Shown here: positions 15,615 to 24,033 of the stretch, one piece after another
Layout of the letters: each line of letters starts with the position of its first letter
Position numbering within the stretch: position 1 is the first letter of the stretch
Position numbers and translations under genes: made by a program
Assembly: GCA_947177755.1 (NCBI GenBank)
Contig: CAMWVV010000007.1
Location: 1-33,118 of the forward strand
Direction: 5' to 3'
Origin: an uncultured Ruminococcus sp.
GTDB taxonomy: Bacteria > Bacillota > Clostridia > Oscillospirales > Ruminococcaceae
DNA: 33,118 bases
Notes under the pieces: model-generated
The model's input: only the letters and a program-made list of their open reading frames with translations
The model's database searches: none
What the model was told of the DNA's origin: nothing

Positions 15615-18600
15615 TCATGAAAAATACCAGTAATCAAAATCAACGTCTCCGCTGAACAAGAAACATAAATCAGTACTTCCGCTGAGCGAACTGCTGACAG
15701 GTACTTTTATTTCGGACATACCCGAAGGAATTTCCGCATATGCAACAGCCTCACCCTTTGCGTCACCTTTGCAGACCTTTATTACTGCACCATTTTTTGA
15801 TGATGCTTTTATTGTAAGAGTTTTTGCACCCTTTGAAAAGTCTGCACCGTTAACGGAAATCCAGCTTCCCTTTGTACCATGCACTGTAGTATCACCCAGA
15901 CCGTTTACAGAAATGTCTTTTGACTGATTTGACATGGTTTCAGCCTGTACTTTTGAATACGGATTGAGTTTCTTAAGCTGTGCGATTCCTGTCATAGTTC
16001 CTGTTACCTGATTCATTTTTTCACCGCTCATGGTGATTTTGTCAACCTGCGGACTTCTGTAATTGCCGTCGATTCCCATAGCCTTTTCAACGGGACGTGA
16101 GTGGTAGAACAGATAAAGCTGGTTATTGAGTTCAACAATTGAATGATGGTTATTGCCTGTCATTCCTGCAAAGAAATTTCCCTGATTCTTGAACAGTTCT
16201 CCGCCATATGTGTAAGGTCCGAGAGGATTATCCGCAACCATATATTCTATGCCTGCCGTAGAAAGTCCGTACTGATTTCCGCCTGTATTCCAGTTTGAAC
16301 AGTAAGTATAATAATATTTGTTGCCTATTTTGTTTATACCCGAATCTTCAAAGACATACGGAGCGTCAATTGTAGACGGTGTTCCGACAATACTTGTCAT
16401 ATCGTCACCGAGTTTTACAACTCTTGTTGTTGAAGGCATTGCTTGCTTACCCTCGGGAACTCCTCCGCCGAAACATAAATAACCTGTTCCGTCGTCGTCA
16501 ACAAAAACAGCAGGGTCAAAGAGCCACGGAATATTATTACAGTTCGGAACAGCTCTTGTTATAAGTTCATGACCGAGGGGGTCGCTCCACGGACCTGTAG
16601 GACTATCGGCAGTAAGCACGCAAACACCGTTTCCGCCGTTGCAGAAGTAAAGGAAGAATTTTTCCTTGCCGTTTATAGTTTTGTGTGCTGCACACGGAGC
16701 CCATGAAAGCGATGCCCATTTTGCCACGCCGTCTGAACCTGCTACATTTATAGCACCGTGGTCAGTCCAGTTAACCATATCGTCGGACGAAATACAGTTG
16801 ATTTTGTTTACTTTTCCGTAAGTGTTTTCGGTGACATTTCCGTTTGCATCATATTCAACAACATCATTTGTCATATACACATAAACCCTGCCATTGTACT
16901 CCATAACTCCAGGGTCTGCACCGAATCTCTGCGTATAAAGAGGATTGTTTTCACCTGATTTTTTGTAGCTTGCTGTCGGACTTACTAAAGAAAAGAGTTT
17001 TTCCATAGCGGCATTGTCAACAATTTTTTCAGCAACCGGAAATTCTTTTATCTGCCCGAGAATAAACTTCTGAATCAGAACAGCATCATTAACATTATAT
17101 TCACCGCTTTGGTCAACGTCTGCGGAAATCTTTTCTGACGATTCACTGAAACCGTTCACAAGTCCTTTTCTTGCCATTACCATATCAAATGAATTGATTA
17201 CGCCGTCTGAATTTATGTCACCGAGAATAATATTTTTTGATTCTCCTGCACCTAAAATTGAAGTTCTTGCAATTGCACCTATAACTTCGTCGATATAGAA
17301 ATTGCTTGTTGAATCGGCAGTTTCGATATAAATCTGCATATTTGTAGCACCATCGGGAATTTTATAGTTTTTGTTTGCAAGCTGTACCCATTCACCCTTT
17401 ATTGCTGTTGCCTCTGCAATGGTGCTGTAACGGGTATCGCCGTTTGAGTCGGTGTACTGTAGTTTGAGATAAAATTTATCTGTCGGTTCACCATCGTAGT
17501 ACATTACATTTGCACTGAAACTGTATTCACTGCCTGCCTCAAATGCTCTGCCGAGAGTTTTTGAAGCACCGTTCCATGCAGCAGTTCTGTCTTTTACGAG
17601 AAGTGATTCGTTGCCTACATATGCAGTACGTCCGCTTGTGAGAACTTCTCCCGAGCCTCTTATACCCCAGTCACAAGTACTTCCCTCAAAGCCGTCCGCA
17701 AAATACCAGCCGTAATCGTTGGGGGTTATTGGTGTTGATTCATCAGAAAGAGTAACAACAAACGTTGAAACGCTGTTTGCAGGAAGCTGAGCATAGAAAT
17801 TATCGCCGTCGAAATCCATATTAAGTGTAGGAGCAATATTTTCATTTGCGGAAGTTCTGTAACGGTCAACGTCCGAAATATTTTCATTGTCTATTCTGAA
17901 ATTCTGAGTATATTCTTTTTCACTCTTGTTTACCGCAACAATAGTGACCTGATTGTCATCGCCTTTATATGCAGAAACATAGACATCTTTTTCAGGCTGT
18001 TCTGTAGCGTCAACACGCACATCACCGGGACGTACATATTTTGAATACTGTGCCATGCAGTAGCCACGCTTGCTTATCTTGCCGTCCTCAGTCATAAGAC
18101 CATAACTTCTGCGGATATACCACCATGTATATGCACTCATATTGCCCACAACCATAGCATTGTGGATATTTTCCGCAACTTCTATAGCTTCGGGATATTT
18201 GTTAGCTGAATCGGCATCACTGTTAGGTACATAGACTTCTGTCATCCATATTTCCTTACCGCTGTTTTCGAGGTCAGGGAAGTCCATCCAATCTCTTGTA
18301 GTTCCGTACATATGAGTACCGAAAAGGTCACAGTTTGCCATAGCTTTTTCATTATTAAGTATTTTACGGTAGAATTTCTTTCCGCCGTCCTTGACCCATG
18401 AAGCATTTTCGGGAGCGTACTGGAAACTTTCAGGCGACATAAGTCTTGTGCTTGTTATCTTATCGCCATAGTTTGCGATAAAATCCGTTGTTTCGTCGGT
18501 TGACCAGTATGTCCACTCTTCAGCATAGTCAGGCTCATTCTGAACCGATATAGAGTAAAGGTCAACGCCGTTATCTTTCATATACTGTCCGAAATTGTTA

Positions 18601-19058
18601 AGATGTTCGGCATAAGCACCATAATTTGACTTTGGAATATGAAGTTTGCCATTGCTTCCGCCTGATTCTGCGAGATTTGCAGGTGGTTCCCACGGCGATG
18701 CAAAAACAGTAGCACCCATTTTTGTGGCAAACTGTGCTGTCGGGACAGCAAGTTTCCACTGCGAACTATCGGGATTTACAAACACACGGAGTATAGTAAG
18801 CCCGAGTTCATTGTCTCCGTTACCGAAAGCGGTCTGTCTTTGAGCATCAGACAAATCACCGCCCTTGTCTGCCGTCCATTCAGGGTGATTGATGCCTCCG
18901 AAACCACGTATTGTCTGATATTCCTTGTTAATGTCAACTACCACTTCACTGGCAGCTGCAACGTTTTTTTGTTCGGGCAGTGCCGATGTTAATGTAAACA
19001 TCATAGCAGACGATGTAAGCAAAGATAAAATTTTTTTTACTGATTTTTTGGTTTTCAT
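15615..19058 (-). CDS. Cellulosomal bifunctional xylan hydrolase: GH30 - CBM22 - dockerin - GH43 - CBM6-like
   Basis: Signal peptide. GH30: TIRGFGGINHPEW, FASPWEPPANLAESGG, VQNEPDY, WMTEVYV. CBM22-like: YGWYFADGFEGSTCDW...FYIDEVIGA. Dockerin: LGDINSDGVINSFDMVMARKGL...SADVDQSGEYNVNDAVLIQKFIL. GH43: ADPGVMEYNGRVYVYMTND, FDPAVFVDDDGTGYLCFGG, EDSGINKIGNKYYYTY. C-terminal CBM6-like VQAETMS...DFDYWYFS. Confidence 0.9.
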   Translation of the reverse strand: MKTKKSVKKILSLLTSSAMMFTLTSALPEQKNVAAASEVVVDINKEYQTIRGFGGINHPEWTADKGGDLSDAQRQTAFGNGDNELGLTILRVFVNPDSSQWKLAVPTAQFATKMGATVFASPWEPPANLAESGGSNGKLHIPKSNYGAYAEHLNNFGQYMKDNGVDLYSISVQNEPDYAEEWTYWSTDETTDFIANYGDKITSTRLMSPESFQYAPENASWVKDGGKKFYRKILNNEKAMANCDLFGTHMYGTTRDWMDFPDLENSGKEIWMTEVYVPNSDADSANKYPEAIEVAENIHNAMVVGNMSAYTWWYIRRSYGLMTEDGKISKRGYCMAQYSKYVRPGDVRVDATEQPEKDVYVSAYKGDDNQVTIVAVNKSEKEYTQNFRIDNENISDVDRYRTSANENIAPTLNMDFDGDNFYAQLPANSVSTFVVTLSDESTPITPNDYGWYFADGFEGSTCDWGIRGSGEVLTSGRTAYVGNESLLVKDRTAAWNGASKTLGRAFEAGSEYSFSANVMYYDGEPTDKFYLKLQYTDSNGDTRYSTIAEATAIKGEWVQLANKNYKIPDGATNMQIYIETADSTSNFYIDEVIGAIARTSILGAGESKNIILGDINSDGVINSFDMVMARKGLVNGFSESSEKISADVDQSGEYNVNDAVLIQKFILGQIKEFPVAEKIVDNAAMEKLFSLVSPTASYKKSGENNPLYTQRFGADPGVMEYNGRVYVYMTNDVVEYDANGNVTENTYGKVNKINCISSDDMVNWTDHGAINVAGSDGVAKWASLSWAPCAAHKTINGKEKFFLYFCNGGNGVCVLTADSPTGPWSDPLGHELITRAVPNCNNIPWLFDPAVFVDDDGTGYLCFGGGVPEGKQAMPSTTRVVKLGDDMTSIVGTPSTIDAPYVFEDSGINKIGNKYYYTYCSNWNTGGNQYGLSTAGIEYMVADNPLGPYTYGGELFKNQGNFFAGMTGNNHHSIVELNNQLYLFYHSRPVEKAMGIDGNYRSPQVDKITMSGEKMNQVTGTMTGIAQLKKLNPYSKVQAETMSNQSKDISVNGLGDTTVHGTKGSWISVNGADFSKGAKTLTIKASSKNGAVIKVCKGDAKGEAVAYAEIPSGMSEIKVPVSSSLSGSTDLCFLFSGDVDFDYWYFS
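17038..17714 (-). repeat. CBM22-dockerin cassette, copy 1
   Basis: Collinear with 21461-22137 at a constant 4423-bp offset with no net indel; ~39 differences in ~225 aa counted by eye. Confidence 0.85.
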
Positions 19059-19101
19059 AATTACCTCCCATTATAAATATCGTTCATATAATATTAATAA
19101 T

Positions 19102-19163
19102 ATTCTAACATATATGACAATATTTGTATTGCACATTTGTCATTTAAATGGTATTTTTGTAAT
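19102..19163 (-). promoter_or_regulatory. Predicted activator-dependent promoter of the GH30/GH43 gene
   Basis: -10 TAGAAT (19102-19107), weak -35 AATACA (19125-19130), TTTGT-elements on the plus strand at 19123, 19136 and 19156. Confidence 0.65.
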
Positions 19164-19182
19164 GCAATATTTTAATATGAAG

Positions 19183-19211
19183 TTGAAATTTTTTCTGATG
19201 TGTAGTATAAT
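19183..19211 (+). promoter_or_regulatory. Predicted sigma-A promoter for the AraC-type regulator
   Basis: TTGAAA (19183-19188), 17-nt spacer, TATAAT (19206-19211), 31 nt before ATG 19243. Confidence 0.75.
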
Positions 19212-19242
19212 ATTAATGTATAATATTTTAAGGAGGTCAATT

Positions 19243-20466
19243 ATGGATTATGAAAAAATTTCTGATATAACACAGGAAGAACTTATTTACATAAGCAGAC
19301 AGTTTGCGAATATGTTCGGATTTCCCGTAAGACTTTACAACAAGAGTGAACTTATTTTCTTTCACTCTACCGCTAATCTGACAGCCGACCCCGTTTCACT
19401 TTGTCTTGACGAAATAATTCAAAAACAGGAACAAATCGACTATTATGTCTATGAAAGTACTTTTTATTATGGCATTGTCAACTGCGGACAGTATAAATTT
19501 GTAACTGGCCCTGTAAGCGAACTAAGACTATCAGACCATGAATTTAACAGGCTCGGATTTATTCTCGGAATAGAAAACAATGATATTCCGATTTTTACTG
19601 CGTCCATGAAAAGTCTTTCGGGAATACATCTTGACACGCTTATTCAGGCAATTATTCTCTATAATTTTTCCGTAAACAAAACAATGTATAACATATCGGA
19701 TATAAGAATAAAAAGTACAGAACAGAATAACATATCCACCGATATAAAGGAAAATGAGATTTCCGACATCGGCGAAAGGCTTTTTATGAATAACTCACGT
19801 TCATATGCTATTGAAAGAGATATGATTAAAAAGGTAATGAATGGTGACGTTGAAGGGCTGATTGACGGTGCAACCAAAATCCCGTCTGTAAGTTCGGGAA
19901 ATCTTGCACCGCACCTGCTCCGCCACAGCAAGAACTTTTTCATAAAACTTGAAACCATTATGGCACGTGCCGCAGTTGAAGCAGGTTTAGACGTTGATGA
20001 AATTTTTTCTATTGAAGAAATGTATATCAGGAAATGCGAGTCACTTGACAATATCGACCGCATTAAAAATCTCCAGTATCATATGATAGTTGACTATGCG
20101 GACAGAGTAAAAAAACTTAAACAATATAACGGACAAAATTCAAAAATGGTCACGGAGATTTCCGCATATATCCGCAGTCATATTTCCGAATCAATAAAAA
20201 CTTCCGATATTGCCGAACACTTCGGAAAGAGCAGGGGCGGAATAACAACGGAATTTAAAAAGCAGACTGGTATGAATCTTTCGGATTTTATCAAACTTAA
20301 AAAAATTCAGGAGGCTCAGGAACTCCTTTATGAAACAAATAAAAGTCTTGTACTGATAAGCGATTATCTCGGCTTTTCGTCGCAAAGCCATTTCACAAGG
20401 GTATTCAAGGAAATTACGGGAATTACTCCGAAAGAATACAGAGATAAAAATCATATCGGCAAATAA
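19243..20466 (+). CDS. AraC-family transcriptional regulator (likely local xylanase regulator)
   Basis: C-terminal double HTH: VTEISAYIRSHISESIKTSDIAEHFGKSRGGITTEFKKQTGMNLSDFIKLKKIQEAQELLYETNKSLVLISDYLGFSSQSHFTRVFKEITGITPKEYRDK. Start ATG 19243 after AGGAGG at 19231; the track start at 18925 overlaps the divergent GH30 gene. Confidence 0.9.
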   Translation: MDYEKISDITQEELIYISRQFANMFGFPVRLYNKSELIFFHSTANLTADPVSLCLDEIIQKQEQIDYYVYESTFYYGIVNCGQYKFVTGPVSELRLSDHEFNRLGFILGIENNDIPIFTASMKSLSGIHLDTLIQAIILYNFSVNKTMYNISDIRIKSTEQNNISTDIKENEISDIGERLFMNNSRSYAIERDMIKKVMNGDVEGLIDGATKIPSVSSGNLAPHLLRHSKNFFIKLETIMARAAVEAGLDVDEIFSIEEMYIRKCESLDNIDRIKNLQYHMIVDYADRVKKLKQYNGQNSKMVTEISAYIRSHISESIKTSDIAEHFGKSRGGITTEFKKQTGMNLSDFIKLKKIQEAQELLYETNKSLVLISDYLGFSSQSHFTRVFKEITGITPKEYRDKNHIGK

Positions 20467-20467
20467 A

Positions 20468-20502
20468 AAAACCGTGGGTATTTCACCACAGTTTTATTAT
20501 GA
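20468..20502. terminator. Bidirectional terminator between the convergent AraC-type and GH10 genes
   Basis: AAAAAAACCGTGG GTATTTCA CCACAGTTTTATT, one imperfect pair. Confidence 0.55.
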
Positions 20503-20601
20503 TTGTCACCATAAAAGGAACAATCCTCCATAAAATTATTTATTAAACGACTGATTTTCTTTTTGTGCAGATAAGTCAATCAGTAGATTTAATTTTTTAA
20601 C

Positions 20602-23600
20602 TTATGCTTTGAAAACGGCTCTTACAAAGTTGTAAATGTGAGCGTGAATGCTGTTATCGCCATGATAACCGCCGTTTACATAATGCCATATATGCGGAAC
20701 GTTGTTTTTAGCAAAATTATTATGATAATTTTCAGGATTTGAATAAACGATAGTGTCATTGCTTCCTGCTGTAATAAAGAGGAGAGAGGGAGCTTCCTTT
20801 TCAGAATCCCACTTGAAACTTCCCGTCACACCAGGAGCAGGGCATATTGCACCCACATAGCCGAAAAGGTCAGCACGCTGCATACCTATGAGGAGAGATT
20901 CTCTGCCACCCATTGAAAAACCCGTTATTGCGGTGTTTTCTCTTCCTGTTTTCACACTGTATGTGCTTTCAATATGAGGCATAAGGTCTTTTGTAAGGTC
21001 ATTTATAAAATTATCATATGCGGCATTGTTTTCGTCGTCCATAGCCGAACAGTTTTCCTGTGTTGCACTTGAATAAACATAAGGGAATACAACTATCATA
21101 TCTTCCGCTTCACCCTCGGCGATAGCGTTTCCGATAATCTGACGTGTATACATAGTATCGTTGCCTTTTATAATCATTCTGTCCTGATTTTCCCAGTAAC
21201 CGTGAAGAACGTAAAGAACAGGATATTTTTTGTTTTCGTTATAGTTGGCAGGCAGAAGAATATTATAAGGTTTATTGCGGTTGCAGGTTGTTGAATAGTA
21301 TGTGCCTGATTTTACCGTACCATACTGAACACCTGCTTTTTCCTGTTTTGAATCTGCTGTTTCAAATTCGGAAACTTTTGCCTGTACTGTCGGTGTATAT
21401 TCGGACATTGTAATCATATCTTTAGAAGAAGATGACGGAGGAGTTACAGACTGAGATACGGGAAATTCTTTTATCTGTCCGAGAATGAATTTCTGAATCA
21501 GAACAGCGTCATTTATATTATATTCACCGTTCTGGTCAACGTCTGCGGAAAGTTTTTCTGCCGAATCGCTGAAACCGTTTATAAGACCGTTTCTTGCAAG
21601 AACCATGTCAAAAGAATTGATTGCACCGTCCGAGTTTATGTCGCCGAGAGTAACATTTTTGGATTCACCAGCACCGAGAATTGTAGTTCCTGCAACTGCA
21701 CCTATAACTTCGTCGATATAGAAATTGTTTGTTGTTTCTGCTGTTTCAACGTATATCTGCATATTTGAAGCATCAGACGGAATTTTGTAATTCTTGTTTG
21801 CAAGCTGTACCCATTCGCCTTTTATTGCTGTGGCTTCTGCGATAGTGTCATACTGTGTTTCACCGCTTGCATCAGTATACTGAAGTTTGAGATAGAATTT
21901 ATCCGTTGCATCGCCGTCAAAGTACATTACATTTGCACTGAAACTATATTCATTTCCTGCAACAAACGCTCTGTTAAGAGCCTTTGAAGCACCGTTCCAT
22001 GCGTTTGTCCTGTCCTTGACAAGAAGTGATTCGTCACCTACGTATGCAGTTCTTCCACTTGTGAGAATTTCTCCTGCACCTCTTGAAGTCCAGTCACAAG
22101 TACTGCCCTCAAAGCCGTCCGCAAAGTACCAGCCGTATGCATTCGGTTCAATGGGCTTGACTTCTCCGCCGCCCTGATAATTACTTCCGTCGCCCCACTC
22201 GGACTGCGGAATCATTGAAGTAAGCGTTGTATATGCAGGCTTAGGCTGATTATTTTTATCGTAAAGAAGTGCATCACTGCCCGCTTTCAGCCATGAATTA
22301 GCGTCGTTAGGTCCCCATATTGCAACAAGCGTTACCTTGCCGTTGTATTTTCCGCTTGTGTTCACGTCCATAGCGTGCTTGAAAATTGCCTTGTACTTGT
22401 CTGCCTGGTCCTGAAGTGAATAGATAACATTACCATTACTGTCTGTAAGAGCTATATCAAGTTCTGTAACCTGAACGTCACAGCCGATTGAAAGATATTT
22501 GTCCATAGCCTCTAAATAAGAGTCAGTGCCTGCAAATCCAGTGGCATTTGCAGGAACGTGCGACTGCATTCCAACGCCGTCGAGCAATCCCTTTTCGTAA
22601 AGAGATTTACACATATTGTATATGGTATCTCTCTTATGGTCCCAGTATTCGTTGTAGTCGTTGTAATAGAGGTCACAGCCTTCGGGAGCGTACCTTCTTG
22701 CATAAGTGAAAGCCTTTTCAACAAAGCTGTTGTCTCCGTAAACCTGTACCCAGCCAGATTTACCACCCTGTCCCTGTACATTATTGTCACCGGGTTCTCT
22801 TGCTCCTCCAAAATTAGCTGTTCTGTTTGAGTCGTCACTTATACATTCGTTGGCAACGTCATAGGCATATAAATTAAGTTCAGGGTACTGAGTTTCAATC
22901 GCATTGAACATATTTTTAATATAGCTTTCCATACGCTTATCCATAGTAGCAGAATCAACCCAGTTGCCGTTAGCATCAAAATTTTCTTTGAAAAACCATA
23001 CAGGTGTCTGACTGTGCCACACAAAAGTATGACCTCTAATAGCTATATTGTTCTGCACACAGAAATCCATTATTGCTGCTGCACTATTGAGTGAAACACC
23101 AATATTTGTACCGCTGCACTGTGACTGTACAAGAGTAGCATCGGGCTTCATTTCGTTCTCGCACTCAATGCTGTTGAAATCCTTAATCACGTTTGCGGTA
23201 ATGGCAGAATTTTTTACAGTTCCGCCATTAAGGATATTACCTACTCTGAAATAGTCTGCAAATTCGTCCTTAAGACCCTTTTCTCCTGCCGCATATGCTG
23301 AAAGACCTTTTTTTGAAGTGATTTTAACGTTGTCAAAGCTGAAATCATTTGTACTTTCTGTTGTGAGAGTAAGCCGAAACTCATAGCTGTTTGCAGGTGC
23401 TTTATAATCTGCGGAAAGTTCAGTCCACTGTCCTGCTTTTACCTTTTTTTCGGCAAGTTCAACAACCGTTTCAACACCTGTTTCCTCATCTATACACAAT
23501 AAATTCAGACGGAATTTTTCATCTGATTCGCTGTAAACCTGAACACTGTAATTATATTCAACCGCACCCGAAAGATAAAATCCCTTTGAAGAACTTGCAC

Positions 23601-23841
23601 CGTCATTTACAGAAGTACGTCCTGAAACGTTCATACCTCTCGAACCGTTGTAACCTTTACCATTTTCGGCTGTAAGCCTGACTGTATCGCTGTTGCCGTA
23701 CCAGCCGTCATAATTCACTTCAAAATCATTGCTGACCTGTTCGCTTGCAAATGCTCTTTCTGCAACCGTCGGCATATATGAAGCTATTCCTGCACTGCAT
23801 ATCAATGCTGTAATACCAGACGTAATTTTTTTTAAACGCAT
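20602..23841 (-). CDS. Cellulosomal bifunctional xylanase/esterase: CBM22 - GH10 - CBM22 - dockerin - CE1
   Basis: Signal peptide. N-terminal CBM22-like SNDFEVNYDGWYG...FSFDNVKITSK. GH10: FVWHSQTPVWFF, DVANECISDD (acid/base), VQVTELDIAL (nucleophile). CBM22-like plus dockerin LGDINSDGAINSFDMVLARNGL...SADVDQNGEYNINDAVLIQKFIL. CE1: YPVLYVLHGYWENQD, ITGFSMGGRESLL. Confidence 0.93.
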   Translation of the reverse strand: MRLKKITSGITALICSAGIASYMPTVAERAFASEQVSNDFEVNYDGWYGNSDTVRLTAENGKGYNGSRGMNVSGRTSVNDGASSSKGFYLSGAVEYNYSVQVYSESDEKFRLNLLCIDEETGVETVVELAEKKVKAGQWTELSADYKAPANSYEFRLTLTTESTNDFSFDNVKITSKKGLSAYAAGEKGLKDEFADYFRVGNILNGGTVKNSAITANVIKDFNSIECENEMKPDATLVQSQCSGTNIGVSLNSAAAIMDFCVQNNIAIRGHTFVWHSQTPVWFFKENFDANGNWVDSATMDKRMESYIKNMFNAIETQYPELNLYAYDVANECISDDSNRTANFGGAREPGDNNVQGQGGKSGWVQVYGDNSFVEKAFTYARRYAPEGCDLYYNDYNEYWDHKRDTIYNMCKSLYEKGLLDGVGMQSHVPANATGFAGTDSYLEAMDKYLSIGCDVQVTELDIALTDSNGNVIYSLQDQADKYKAIFKHAMDVNTSGKYNGKVTLVAIWGPNDANSWLKAGSDALLYDKNNQPKPAYTTLTSMIPQSEWGDGSNYQGGGEVKPIEPNAYGWYFADGFEGSTCDWTSRGAGEILTSGRTAYVGDESLLVKDRTNAWNGASKALNRAFVAGNEYSFSANVMYFDGDATDKFYLKLQYTDASGETQYDTIAEATAIKGEWVQLANKNYKIPSDASNMQIYVETAETTNNFYIDEVIGAVAGTTILGAGESKNVTLGDINSDGAINSFDMVLARNGLINGFSDSAEKLSADVDQNGEYNINDAVLIQKFILGQIKEFPVSQSVTPPSSSSKDMITMSEYTPTVQAKVSEFETADSKQEKAGVQYGTVKSGTYYSTTCNRNKPYNILLPANYNENKKYPVLYVLHGYWENQDRMIIKGNDTMYTRQIIGNAIAEGEAEDMIVVFPYVYSSATQENCSAMDDENNAAYDNFINDLTKDLMPHIESTYSVKTGRENTAITGFSMGGRESLLIGMQRADLFGYVGAICPAPGVTGSFKWDSEKEAPSLLFITAGSNDTIVYSNPENYHNNFAKNNVPHIWHYVNGGYHGDNSIHAHIYNFVRAVFKA
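21461..22137 (-). repeat. CBM22-dockerin cassette, copy 2
   Basis: See copy 1 at 17038-17714. Confidence 0.85.
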
Positions 23842-23890
23842 TTAAAAACCCCTCCTGTTAATATAAGAATTTCGTGTTTAACTATTGCTA

Positions 23891-23952
23891 ATTCTATCAT
23901 ATTCTTATAATTTTGTATTGCACTTTTGTCATGTAATTTACATATTTGTCAT
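23891..23952 (-). promoter_or_regulatory. Predicted activator-dependent promoter of the GH10/CE1 gene
   Basis: -10 TAGAAT (23891-23896), weak -35 AATACA (23914-23919), TTTGT-elements on the plus strand at 23912, 23925 and 23945. Confidence 0.65.
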
Positions 23953-24033
23953 TCAAATTTAACAGATTCCTAACAATTATAAAAGAAATTTATATAGGAG
24001 AAGTTCATAAAAACTTACATATGACAAAAATTT

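Noticed and set aside
22512-22838. ORFs inside the GH10 gene in other frames (22512-22838, 22558-22830, 23391-23675)
   Set aside because: Overlap a strongly supported GH10 domain; no RBS or family signature.
24019-24026. ATGACAAA (TTTGTCAT on minus) downstream of the M6 gene as another regulatory site
   Set aside because: A single 8-mer in an AT-rich region, opposite orientation, without the 13/20-bp partner elements or a correctly placed -10.
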